From: Pelotomaculum thermopropionicum SI
Lineage (GTDB): Bacteria > Bacillota > Desulfotomaculia > Desulfotomaculales > Pelotomaculaceae
DNA length: 64,000 nt
Direction: 5' to 3'
Assembly: GCA_000010565.1 (NCBI GenBank)
Contig: AP009389.1
Location: 1,178,001-1,242,000, forward strand
In this document: positions 1 to 8,064 of the stretch, one piece after another
How positions within the stretch are numbered: position 1 is the first letter of the stretch
How the letters are laid out: every line of letters starts with the position of its first letter
Program-made: the position numbers and the translations under genes
The notes under the pieces: generated by a model
Database searches by the model: none
Told to the model about the DNA's origin: nothing
The model's input: only the letters and a program-made list of their open reading frames with translations

Positions 1-2
1 GC

Positions 3-815
3 CAAGATCTTCAGGCCTGGAGTTCCCTGCCCGTCGACCCGGGAATTATGACTGACCCCGACAAAAACAAGGAAGGGCTGGCCAAGCTCATCAGAAAAGC
101 CGTGGAACTGGCGGGGGCAGAAGGAAACCGGGTTGTTTCGGCCCTGCCGCACGGCCGCGTCATTACGGTTGTCGTTGATATGCCCAAAATGCCCCTGGAC
201 GAATTGTCCCAGGCTGTGAAGTGGGAGGCCTTCCGCCGCTTTCCGGAGTCCGGCAGGGCCGGTGAGATGGTGCTCAGGCATGTTGTCCTGGATGAGCTGA
301 ACAACGGCCGGCAAAAGCAGTTCCGGGTGTTGCTGGCGCTGGCCAGGGAGTCATTCATAAGAGCTTACTACAGCCTGTTTTCCCTGGCCGGGCTTGACCT
401 GATTGCCCTGGAATTGCAGGGCCTGGCTTTATGGCGCGTTTTCAGGTGCCAGACCGGCCTGAAGGGCAGGGATGAACCGCTGGCCGTTATTGACGCCGAT
501 GCGGCCGCGGGCCAGATGATAATTATTGATGGCGGAAAATTATGCTATTATAAAGTTTTTCCGGCGGACTTTACGCCGGAGATGCCGCTTGCGGCGGTGC
601 ATGAAATTCGCCGGGCTTTCGATTATTATTCATCCACCCGGCATAAGAAGATTAAAAGGCTGGTTTTAAGCGGCGGGGCGATTGCCGCCGGCGAGTTAAA
701 AGCACACCTTCTGGATGAACCCGGCTTGCTGATAGAGCCGGGCTGTCCGGCTGAAGGCCTGGAGCCGTCTTTTAATGTGGCAGTGGGGCTGGCCCTGCGG
801 GGGGCTGAGGGATGA
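3..815 (+). CDS. pilM: Type IV pilus assembly protein PilM (5'-truncated by window edge)
   Basis: Actin-like cytoplasmic ATPase-fold protein that docks on PilN and links the inner-membrane pilus platform to the motor. The reading frame is open to the left edge of the window. The ATG at 48 is preceded in frame by residues reading SSLPVDPGI, the usual PilM stretch after the missing N-terminal nucleotide-binding motif, so the gene starts outside the window and ATG 48 is internal. The middle part (VKWEA and following) and the C-terminal GGAIAAGEL glycine-rich turn match the family. It overlaps pilN by four bases (ATGA). It is the first of two pilM copies; the second, at 8065, is complete. Confidence in the family is good; the true start cannot be seen. 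Confidence 0.85.
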   Translation, partial: QDLQAWSSLPVDPGIMTDPDKNKEGLAKLIRKAVELAGAEGNRVVSALPHGRVITVVVDMPKMPLDELSQAVKWEAFRRFPESGRAGEMVLRHVVLDELNNGRQKQFRVLLALARESFIRAYYSLFSLAGLDLIALELQGLALWRVFRCQTGLKGRDEPLAVIDADAAAGQMIIIDGGKLCYYKVFPADFTPEMPLAAVHEIRRAFDYYSSTRHKKIKRLVLSGGAIAAGELKAHLLDEPGLLIEPGCPAEGLEPSFNVAVGLALRGAEG

Positions 816-1435
816 ACTACCGGCTAAACATGCTGCCAGACGATCTCGCTCCGGATGAAAAATCCGTAAATTCCGGGAATCCGGGCATGGCCGTGGCCTT
901 ATTGGCCTTATTGGCCGGTCTGGCCGTCTGGTACGGAATTTTTATTGCCGGCCTTTTTAAAATGAAAAACGATTTAAACGTTTTAAACTCAAAGATAGAC
1001 GAGCTGTCACCTGTTTACACTTACGTTTTGAAAACTAAAAATGAACTGGAAGCAAGCCGAAAGTATCTGGCCCTGCTGGAGCAAATGGCCGCGGCTTCCG
1101 GAAGCAGTTCGGCCGTTCTGGCGGGCATAAACGGCGCCCTGCCAGCTGACGTGTGGCTGAAAAGCCTGCAGATAATGAAGGGCGGCAGGGAAACCGGCAC
1201 GGGCGAAAAAAGCTCCGTCCCCGCCCAAAACGCCGCGCCCGGCGGGCAAATTGCGCCGCCCGAACGGCCGGACACGGTAATTATTGAAGGATACACCCGG
1301 GCGGCGCCCGCCGTCGGGGCTTTGGCCGGCAATCTTGGCCGGATACAATGCTTTACAGAAGTAAGCGTAGAAGAAGTAAGTTACAGCGATGAAAAAAAAG
1401 CTTTGAGCTTTAAGATTCGCGCAAAGTTCAGGTAG
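812..1435 (+). CDS. pilN: Type IV pilus assembly protein PilN
   Basis: Bitopic inner-membrane protein of the pilus alignment subcomplex. The N-terminus carries the short PilN signature YRLNMLPDDL that binds PilM. One membrane segment follows (about residues 26-50), then a coiled-coil-prone stretch and a C-terminal periplasmic-type domain (about 85-207), interrupted by a low-complexity Gly/Ala/Pro segment. The length of 207 residues is normal. It overlaps the upstream pilM by four bases and is followed closely by a PilO-like gene, the classical M-N-O order. Confidence 0.82.
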   Translation: MNYRLNMLPDDLAPDEKSVNSGNPGMAVALLALLAGLAVWYGIFIAGLFKMKNDLNVLNSKIDELSPVYTYVLKTKNELEASRKYLALLEQMAAASGSSSAVLAGINGALPADVWLKSLQIMKGGRETGTGEKSSVPAQNAAPGGQIAPPERPDTVIIEGYTRAAPAVGALAGNLGRIQCFTEVSVEEVSYSDEKKALSFKIRAKFR

Positions 1436-1442
1436 GTGCGTG

Positions 1443-2120
1443 ATGGTTATACCCAATTTTAGTTACAGGCAGGCCGTCATGGCTGTCTTGCTGGCAAGCG
1501 TTGCGGCGGCGCTGCTTTTTTACAGGTTCTTTTTTGATATTCAGTTGAAAAGCTACAACCAGACCAGGGCGGAAATAAAAAAGGCCGCGGAGCAATTGAG
1601 GCTGATGGAAAACGAATTGGCCCTGGCGGAGGACTACGCAAAAGAGCTCAAGGCGGCAAAGGACAGGGAAGCTTTTTTAAACCGGTATCTGGCGGGGCCG
1701 GCAGGAAACGGCGAGATTATACTAAAAATCGGGACGGCGGCGTCTGGAAGCGAAATCCAGGTTACCGGCTTTAAGCCCATGGAGGCCGCCCATATGGGAC
1801 AGTTAAGGCAGGAGCTGTTTTTGCTTAAGGTTAGAGGGGACTATAAAAATTTTGTCCGTTTTCTGGAAGATTTGGAAAACACCTCATTCTTCCGGGGCTT
1901 AAGCTTTAAGGAAATTAAAATCAGCAAAGCCGGGGCCGGCCCCGGCAGCCCGGAAGGTACGGTAGAAGCGGAAATGATTATAGCCTGGTGTACCGTTAAG
2001 CCCGCGGCGGAATACGCGCCGTCAGGGGAGGCCGGGGCAAGGAAGGCGGAGCGGAAAAACCCTTTCGAGGAAGTGGAATATATTTCCTTTTCTAATTCGA
2101 TTGATGGAGAGCGGGGTTAA
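1443..2120 (+). CDS. pilO: Type IV pilus assembly protein PilO
   Basis: Partner of PilN in the alignment complex. There is one N-terminal membrane segment (about residues 10-28), a long heptad-rich region (about 30-80) and a ferredoxin-like C-terminal domain; the phrase NFVRFLEDLEN is typical of PilO. ATG 1443 is chosen over the adjacent in-frame GTG 1440 because the AGGTAGG-type ribosome site is better spaced. The C-terminal 40 residues are charged and not family-typical. It sits between pilN and the prepilin peptidase gene, with two bases before the latter. Confidence 0.78.
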   Translation: MVIPNFSYRQAVMAVLLASVAAALLFYRFFFDIQLKSYNQTRAEIKKAAEQLRLMENELALAEDYAKELKAAKDREAFLNRYLAGPAGNGEIILKIGTAASGSEIQVTGFKPMEAAHMGQLRQELFLLKVRGDYKNFVRFLEDLENTSFFRGLSFKEIKISKAGAGPGSPEGTVEAEMIIAWCTVKPAAEYAPSGEAGARKAERKNPFEEVEYISFSNSIDGERG

Positions 2121-2122
2121 AA

Positions 2123-2875
2123 GTGTTTTTTCCGGAAATATTTGCTTTATTGCTGGGGGCCTGCGCCGGCAGTTTTTTAAACGTATGTATATACCGCATC
2201 CCCAGGCAGGAGTCGGTGGTTTTCAAGCCCTCCCATTGCCCTGAATGCCGGGAAAAGCTGAAATTCTGGGAACTGGTGCCGGTGCTGAGCTTTCTGGTCC
2301 TGCGGGGCAAATGCCGCAGCTGCGGCGCCAGAATAGCCCTGCAATACCCTCTGGTGGAAGTTATAACCGCCGTGCTCTTTTATTTCTCGTACAAAAGCTG
2401 GTCTTTTACATGGCAGGGTGCGGCCATGGTCTTATTCTTCGCCCTGTTGATTACGGCTGCCTTTATTGATTTCAAGCACCAGATAATACCGGACAAACTG
2501 GCTGTTCTGGGGATAATAGCCGGACTGCCCCTGGCCTGGCTGGTTTCGGCGGACAGGTTAAAGAGCGGCCTCTTAGGGTTCCTTGCTGCAGGCGCGATCA
2601 TGCTGGCCATTGCACTTGCATCCAGAGGGGGCATGGGCGGCGGGGACGTCAAGCTGAGCGCCGTCATGGGGCTGTTTCTGGGCTGGCCCGCCGTGCTGGT
2701 TGCCCTTTTCCTGGCCTTCCTTGCGGGGGGAGCGGTGGGCCTGTTTCTTCTTGCCACAGGGCGGAAAAGCAGGAAAGACGCCGTGCCGTTCGGGCCGTAC
2801 CTGGCGCTGGGCGGCGTGGTATCTGCCTTTGAAGGGTATAGGATAATAGAATGGTATCTGGGCATGGTTAATTAA
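2123..2875 (+). CDS. pilD: Prepilin peptidase / N-methyltransferase PilD
   Basis: Membrane aspartyl protease of family A24 that cleaves the leader of prepilins and N-methylates the new N-terminus. The N-terminal methylase domain keeps the two zinc-binding CxxC pairs (C39/C42 and C64/C67). Both catalytic aspartates are visible: one in the DFKHQIIPD stretch and one in GGGDVK. About seven hydrophobic segments fit the family, and 250 residues is the normal length. The start is GTG, directly after pilO. Its substrates are probably the pilin at 12475 and the minor prepilins at 14568-18266. Confidence 0.93.
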   Translation: MFFPEIFALLLGACAGSFLNVCIYRIPRQESVVFKPSHCPECREKLKFWELVPVLSFLVLRGKCRSCGARIALQYPLVEVITAVLFYFSYKSWSFTWQGAAMVLFFALLITAAFIDFKHQIIPDKLAVLGIIAGLPLAWLVSADRLKSGLLGFLAAGAIMLAIALASRGGMGGGDVKLSAVMGLFLGWPAVLVALFLAFLAGGAVGLFLLATGRKSRKDAVPFGPYLALGGVVSAFEGYRIIEWYLGMVN

Positions 2876-3047
2876 AAAAGTACCAAACAATTTTTTACGT
2901 TTTTGTTGAAATATTAATGTTTTTAGTAACAATTGCTGTTGTATGGAAATGGCATTTTATTTTATAATTAGCTTGTTAAAATTTTTTAATGATTGTATTT
3001 TTAACTAAATAAAAAATGTTTTTAACCAGTTCCGGGTGCAAAGTTTA

Positions 3048-3075
3048 TTTGACCGAATATTTAATTTAATATAAC
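3048..3075 (+). promoter_or_regulatory. Candidate SigA promoter for the riboswitch-pilB transcript
   Basis: TTTGAC and TATAAC lie 16 bases apart in a very AT-rich gap, about 50 bases before the aptamer. A second candidate is TTGTAT (2939-2944) with TATAAT (2963-2968), spacing 18. Either would place the c-di-GMP aptamer in the leader of pilB. No clear terminator was seen between pilD and this point. Confidence 0.35.
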
Positions 3076-3123
3076 CCGGTTAGTTTCATCTGGTTTTATT
3101 AACAATCTTTATTATCAAAACTG

Positions 3124-3201
3124 TAAAAGGCAAACAGTCCGAAAGGGCTGGGCGCAAAACCACGGGCCTAAGGCATTGCTGCTATGGTCGCCTGGTTGCC
3201 A
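3124..3201 (+). ncRNA. Cyclic-di-GMP-I (GEMM-I) riboswitch aptamer
   Basis: The segment has the diagnostic GEMM-I parts. GGCAAAC opens the structure and GGTTGCC closes it. A P2 hairpin AGTCC-GAAA-GGGCT carries the GNRA loop. The joining GGGCGCAAA and CACGGG segments follow. A second arm holds the 11-nucleotide tetraloop receptor halves CCTAAG (3167-3172) and TATGG (3183-3187). GEMM-I aptamers bind the second messenger c-di-GMP and control motility, pilus and surface genes. Here it lies directly before pilB, so pilus motor and platform expression is probably set by c-di-GMP. Whether binding turns the genes on or off cannot be read reliably. Confidence 0.93.
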
Positions 3202-3270
3202 GTGAACGGTTTTTGGATACAAGGCCGGTTTTTTATTTTGGCGGCCAATCGGCGAGGTTGTAAATATATT

Positions 3271-4953
3271 ATGAAAAACGGGCAAAAAAGCAATCTCCTG
3301 GGGGAATGGCTGGTCAGGGAAGGAGTCATTACCCGGGAGCAACTGGAAGAAGTTCTGAACAGGCAGGATTTTAAAAAACAAAAAATGCTCCTGGGGAAAA
3401 GGCTGGTGCAGTTGGGCTACTGCACCGAAGACGATGTCTCCCGGGTTATAGCCAAAAGGGCCGGAATACCCTTTGTCTCGCTGGAAAACTACAGCATCGA
3501 CGCCGCCGCCGTTTCGACGGTACCGCCGGACGCCATTAAACGGTATAAGGCATTGCCCGTCGGTTTTGACCAGGATAAGCTGGTGGTGGCCATACAGCAC
3601 CCCAACAACATTGTGGCCCTGGACGACCTGCGGATACTTACCGGATACGAGATAAAGCCTGTTGTCGTCCCAGACAGCGAGCTGGAGGTGGCCATAGAAA
3701 AATATACCAGGGCCGGCATGGATTTCGATCTCGAAAGCGAAGGGGAGCCCCAGCTCGAAGATGAAGCGATGGAGGCGGACGACCTGCTGGACAGACCGGC
3801 GGTGCAGCTTGCCAACATGATTCTTTCCCAGGCGGTTAGCGCCAAGGCCAGCGATATTCACATAGAACCCTTTGAAAAGCAGCTCCGGGTGCGCTTTAGA
3901 ATTGACGGCGTGCTGCACGACGTCATGCAGCCGCCCAAAAAGCTGCATCCCTCCCTTGTTTCCCGGATTAAAGTGATGGCAAACATGGATATTGCCGAGA
4001 GAAGGGTTCCCCAGGACGGCAGGATGTCCCTGAAGATAGACGGTAAGGCCGTCGACGTGCGGGTGGCTTCATTGCCGGGCAGTTTCGGGGAGCGGCTCAC
4101 CCTGCGCCTTTTGGACCGTTCCGGCAGCATAATGACCCTGGAAAAACTGGGGCTTGTGCCCGCGGTGCTGAAGAAGTTCCGCGCCCGTTTGAGTAATCCG
4201 TACGGCTTCATCCTGGTTACCGGTCCGACCGGAAGCGGCAAGAGCACCACTTTGTACGCCAGCCTGGCCTCCATAAATACGGTTGAGAAAAACGTCATTA
4301 CCGTGGAGGACCCGGTCGAGTACCGGATCGAAGGAATCAACCAGGTGCAAATCAACCCCAAGGCCGGCCTTACCTTTGCCACCGGCCTGCGCTCAATACT
4401 GCGCAATGACCCCGATATTATCATGGTGGGGGAGATCAGGGACAGGGAGACCGCCACCATCGCCGTGGAGGCGGCGCTGACGGGCCATCTCGTGCTGGCG
4501 ACCCTGCACACCAACGAAGCGGCCGGCGCCATCAGCCGTTTGCTTGAAATGGGCATCGAACCGTATCTCATCGCCTCATCGCTGGTGTGCGTGCTGGCCC
4601 AGAGGCTGGCCAGGGTCCTTTGCCCCAGTTGCAAGGTGGAGCACTACATGTCCCGGGAAGAGTTGAAAAACATTGAAGGCTTTCCTCTGGAGGAAAATGA
4701 AAGCGGGGTTAAAATATACCGCCCCGGCAGTTGCATGAGGTGCAGCAACACCGGTTACAGGGGCCGCATAGGGGTTTTCGAGCTGCTGGACGTTTCCGAA
4801 AAGATACAGCGCCTGACCCTGGAAAAAAGGTCGGCGGCAGAAATTAAGGAGGCCGCCGTCGGCGAGGGGATGATTACGCTCCGCCAGGACGGGCTGATGA
4901 AGGTAAGGCAGGGTATAACTTCGCTGGAAGAAATACTGAGGGTGGTTATGTGA
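3271..4953 (+). CDS. pilB: Type IV pilus extension ATPase PilB
   Basis: Cytoplasmic hexameric ATPase that powers pilus polymerisation. The N-terminal MshEN/GspE domain (about residues 10-150) is followed by the RecA-like core. Walker A GPTGSGKST is at about residue 318, with the Asp box, Walker B (DPDIIMVGEIRD) and His box after it. The tetracysteine zinc motif is complete (CPSC at about 451, CMRC at about 488). ATG 3271 is chosen: the earlier in-frame ATG at 3184 lies inside the riboswitch aptamer and would add a non-conserved leader. The 560-residue length is typical. The stop overlaps the GTG of pilT. Confidence 0.94.
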   Translation: MKNGQKSNLLGEWLVREGVITREQLEEVLNRQDFKKQKMLLGKRLVQLGYCTEDDVSRVIAKRAGIPFVSLENYSIDAAAVSTVPPDAIKRYKALPVGFDQDKLVVAIQHPNNIVALDDLRILTGYEIKPVVVPDSELEVAIEKYTRAGMDFDLESEGEPQLEDEAMEADDLLDRPAVQLANMILSQAVSAKASDIHIEPFEKQLRVRFRIDGVLHDVMQPPKKLHPSLVSRIKVMANMDIAERRVPQDGRMSLKIDGKAVDVRVASLPGSFGERLTLRLLDRSGSIMTLEKLGLVPAVLKKFRARLSNPYGFILVTGPTGSGKSTTLYASLASINTVEKNVITVEDPVEYRIEGINQVQINPKAGLTFATGLRSILRNDPDIIMVGEIRDRETATIAVEAALTGHLVLATLHTNEAAGAISRLLEMGIEPYLIASSLVCVLAQRLARVLCPSCKVEHYMSREELKNIEGFPLEENESGVKIYRPGSCMRCSNTGYRGRIGVFELLDVSEKIQRLTLEKRSAAEIKEAAVGEGMITLRQDGLMKVRQGITSLEEILRVVM

Positions 4954-6035
4954 GCAGCTATGAATCCGTGAGAATTGAAGAAATCCTGGCCGCGACGGTG
5001 AAAATGGACGGATCGGACCTTCACCTGACGGTGGGGATGCCTCCTGTGGTAAGGATCTACGGCAGGCTTGAAGCCCTGGATATGCCCCGGCTGATGCCCC
5101 GGGATGTGGAGATTCTGATAAATCCGATCCTCACCCCCAGGCAGCGGGAAGAGCTGGAGAAGAACCGGGAGCTCGATTTTTCCTTTTCGGTTCCCGGGTT
5201 GAGCCGCTTTCGGGGTAACATCATGTGGCAGCGGGGTACCCTGGCCGTCAATTTCAGGGTGGTGTCCATAAATATTCCCACGCTGGAGGAATTAAAGCTT
5301 CCGCCGGTAGTAAAGGAACTGGCCCACCTGCCCAGAGGCCTGGTTTTGGTTACCGGGCCGACCGGCAGCGGCAAGTCCACCACCCTGGCGGCGATAATCA
5401 ACCAGATCAACGAAGAGCGGTGCCTCAATATAGTTACCATAGAAGACCCCATTGAATTCCTGCACAGCCACAAGAAGTCCATTGTCAAGCAGCGGGAGGT
5501 GGGCAGCGACACCCATTCCTTTGCCAATGCCCTGAGGCACGTGCTGCGTCACGATCCGGACGTAATTCTGGTGGGGGAAATGAGGGATCTGGAAAGCATA
5601 TCCATTGCCATTACGGCTGCGGAAACCGGCCACCTCGTCTTTTCCACCCTGCATACTCAAACCGCGCCCCTCACCATACACCGGATCATAGATGTGTTTC
5701 CAAGCCGCATGCGCAGCCAGATCAGTCAACAACTGGCGGGATGCCTCCAGGCGATTCTGGCCCAGCAGCTCATCCCCCGGGCAGACGGCAAGGGCCGGGT
5801 GGCGGCGGTAGAGGTAATGCTCACCACCCCGGCGGTAAGAAATCTGATCCGGGAGGGAAAAGAGCATCAGCTTTACACTGCAATGCAAACCGGGCGCAAT
5901 GTGGGCATGCAAACCATGGACAGCGCTCTGGCGGACCTGGTCAATGCCGGGATAATTTCCAGGGAGACGGCCCTGGAGCACTGTGTGGACCAGGTTGAGC
6001 TGGAGCGGATGATCCGCCGGACCAGCTTGCTCTAA
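4950..6035 (+). CDS. pilT: Type IV pilus retraction ATPase PilT
   Basis: Hexameric ATPase driving pilus retraction and twitching. Walker A GPTGSGKST lies at about residue 136. The Asp box (VTIEDPIEF), Walker B (DPDVILVGEMRD) and the His box (HLVFSTLHTQ) follow, and the PilT retraction-associated AIRNLIREGK-like motif is present as AVRNLIREGK. The length of 361 is normal. The start is GTG, overlapping the pilB stop by four bases. Together with pilB it implies dynamic pili rather than a one-way secretion pseudopilus. Confidence 0.94.
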   Translation: MSSYESVRIEEILAATVKMDGSDLHLTVGMPPVVRIYGRLEALDMPRLMPRDVEILINPILTPRQREELEKNRELDFSFSVPGLSRFRGNIMWQRGTLAVNFRVVSINIPTLEELKLPPVVKELAHLPRGLVLVTGPTGSGKSTTLAAIINQINEERCLNIVTIEDPIEFLHSHKKSIVKQREVGSDTHSFANALRHVLRHDPDVILVGEMRDLESISIAITAAETGHLVFSTLHTQTAPLTIHRIIDVFPSRMRSQISQQLAGCLQAILAQQLIPRADGKGRVAAVEVMLTTPAVRNLIREGKEHQLYTAMQTGRNVGMQTMDSALADLVNAGIISRETALEHCVDQVELERMIRRTSLL

Positions 6036-6077
6036 GCCCGAATATTTCTTTTGCGTTTTCAGGGAAGAGGTGGGATA

Positions 6078-7286
6078 ATGCCCCTGTACGCCTATGAGGC
6101 ACTGGATAAGTCAGGTTCCTTCCTGCAGGGCAAGGTGGAAGCCGAGCACGAGTGGATGGCGATATCAAAGCTGCGCAAGATGGGCTACACAATTTTAGAT
6201 GTGGAGGAAGAAAGGCAGTCTTCCATCTTAAATCTGTTCAAAGCAAAGCGCAAGGTCAAACTGCCCGACGTCCTTTTTTTCACCAGGCAGCTTGCCGCAA
6301 TGCTGGCGGCCGGCATACCCCTTACCCGCTGCCTCAACACGCTGAGCAAGCAGTCGGAAAATGCCAGCCTTTCCGACATAGCCAGCGAAATGGCCAGGAA
6401 TGTGGAAGCCGGAATGAATCTTTCCGAGGCCTTGAAAGCCTACCCCGAGGTCTTTTCTGCGATGTACGTGGATATGGTCAGGGCCGGCGAGATAGGCGGC
6501 TCGATGGAAGAAATGCTGAACAGGCTGGCCGATCAGCTGGAAAGGGATAAGAGGCTGCGCGACAGCATCCGTTCGGCCACCTTTTACCCCGCTACGGTCA
6601 TGGCTTTTGCCCTGCTGGTGGTGCTGGTCATGCTGACCTTTGTGGTGCCCGTTTTCGCCGGGTTTTTCCCCGCCGGCATGGAATTGCCCCTGCCGACAAA
6701 GGTGGTGCTGGCCCTTAGCGAAAGCATCCGCAAGTACTATTTTATTTTCATGCTGGCGTTTATCCTGCTGGCGGCCGGCCTGCGGTTTTTCCTGGCCGGC
6801 GAAAAAGGCCGGGCAATCTGGGATAATGTTAAATTCCGCCTGCCCGTAATCGGGGTCCTGGTCAAGAAAACCGTTATTGCCAGGTTTTCCCGCACCCTGG
6901 CCACCCTGCTGGCCGGCGGCATTCCGGTCCTGCAGGCGCTGGAGGCGGCAGGCGCGGCGTCCGGCAGCAAACAGGTGGCGGAGGCCGTTAAGAACGCGGC
7001 AGAGGGCATCCAGGAAGGGCAAAGCATTGCCGCGCCGCTGGAGGAAAGCGGATTTTTCCCGCCGATGCTGATCGACATGGTCGGCGTGGGGGAGGAAACG
7101 GGCCAGTTGTCCGGCCTGTTAAGCCAAGTGGCGGACTTTTACGAGGAAGAGGTGGCCACCATGACCAAAGGTTTGACCTCCATGCTCGAGCCGGTTTTGC
7201 TGATAACCATCGGTATCGTTACCGGCAGCATTGTTATATCCATATACCTGCCGATTTTTACGGTTGTCACCTCGGTAGGGAGGTAG
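6078..7286 (+). CDS. pilC: Type IV pilus inner-membrane platform protein PilC
   Basis: Polytopic platform protein (GspF family) on which PilB and PilT act. There are two tandem T2SSF domains, with the first cytoplasmic domain and three membrane segments (around residues 170-195, 215-235 and 375-400). The N-terminus MPLYAYEALDKSG is typical and fixes the start at ATG 6078, after GAGGTGGG; an earlier in-frame TTG at 6051 is not needed. 402 residues is normal. It is followed after four bases by a sigma-factor gene. Confidence 0.93.
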   Translation: MPLYAYEALDKSGSFLQGKVEAEHEWMAISKLRKMGYTILDVEEERQSSILNLFKAKRKVKLPDVLFFTRQLAAMLAAGIPLTRCLNTLSKQSENASLSDIASEMARNVEAGMNLSEALKAYPEVFSAMYVDMVRAGEIGGSMEEMLNRLADQLERDKRLRDSIRSATFYPATVMAFALLVVLVMLTFVVPVFAGFFPAGMELPLPTKVVLALSESIRKYYFIFMLAFILLAAGLRFFLAGEKGRAIWDNVKFRLPVIGVLVKKTVIARFSRTLATLLAGGIPVLQALEAAGAASGSKQVAEAVKNAAEGIQEGQSIAAPLEESGFFPPMLIDMVGVGEETGQLSGLLSQVADFYEEEVATMTKGLTSMLEPVLLITIGIVTGSIVISIYLPIFTVVTSVGR

Positions 7287-7290
7287 GGGG

Positions 7291-8022
7291 ATGCTGTCGC
7301 CGGGGCCTCTGGGGCAAAAAGGGTGTGTGCAGGCCGGGAATATTGAAGCGGCCATGGCGGCATATTTACAGGACGGCAGTGCCGAGAGCCTGCAAAAAGT
7401 GGTGGAGGCCGGCACGAGGCTGGTCCACTATTTCGTCGGACTCTACGCGCCCGGCCATTCCAGGGAGGATCTGGTTCAGTCCGGCTTTGAGGGCCTGCTG
7501 AAGGCGGCAAAAAGGTACGACCCGGGACGGGGCGTTAGCTTCTCCACTTACGCCTCGCACTGCATTATGGGGGAGGTCCGCCACTTTATCCGCAAGGAGG
7601 CCTCCTTTAGCCGCCCCGGCTGGGCGGCAGGGCTGCAGGAAAGGGTGAACCGCTTTCTGGAGGAATATTTAAATGAAAAAGGCGAACTGCCCACGCTGGA
7701 TCAAATTGCCGGGGCGGTTAATATCCGGAAGGAAGGGCTGCTTCAGGTCATGCGGGTGGGCTGGGTGGCGCCGGACGAAATAGATGTGAGCAAGATCCGC
7801 AGCCAGCGCTACGAAAGCTTTCAATTGCCGGTAGAGGACCGCATCGTTCTCAGGCAGGCGGTGGAAAAGCTTACGGAACTGCAGCGCAGGGTAATTGCCA
7901 TGCTTTTTTTTAAAAACATGACCCAGGGCGAGGCGGCCGAGGAACTGGGAATCACCCAGCGCAAGGTGTCCAGGGTCCTGCACAAAAGCTTAAAGCTGCT
8001 GAGGGATATTATGTCCCCGTGA
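7291..8022 (+). CDS. RNA polymerase sigma factor, sigma-70 family (group 3-like), in pilus locus
   Basis: Alternative sigma factor of 243 residues. Region 2 is visible (SREDLVQSGFEGLLKAAKRY, then FSTYA and a GEVRHFIRK stretch), as are a region 3-like helix set (about 105-150) and region 4 with a helix-turn-helix (TQGEAAEELGITQRKVSRVL). This resembles the SigB/SigF/SigG group more than the ECF group, but it is not one of the named sporulation sigmas as far as can be judged by eye. It sits four bases after pilC and before the second pilM, so it is probably co-transcribed with pilus genes and may direct transcription of pilins. Target promoters are unknown. Confidence 0.85.
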   Translation: MLSPGPLGQKGCVQAGNIEAAMAAYLQDGSAESLQKVVEAGTRLVHYFVGLYAPGHSREDLVQSGFEGLLKAAKRYDPGRGVSFSTYASHCIMGEVRHFIRKEASFSRPGWAAGLQERVNRFLEEYLNEKGELPTLDQIAGAVNIRKEGLLQVMRVGWVAPDEIDVSKIRSQRYESFQLPVEDRIVLRQAVEKLTELQRRVIAMLFFKNMTQGEAAEELGITQRKVSRVLHKSLKLLRDIMSP

Positions 8023-8064
8023 AGTCGGCATAATTAATCTTTGCTTTGAGGGGGTAAAGGCTGC

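Noticed and set aside
3184-3270. N-terminal extension of pilB from ATG 3184
   Set aside because: The ATG and following codons overlap the c-di-GMP aptamer and are not PilB-like; ATG 3271 starts the conserved protein.
6228-7022. Long minus-strand frame opposite pilC
   Set aside because: Shadow of a GC-rich gene; Gln/His-rich low-complexity translation with no family.
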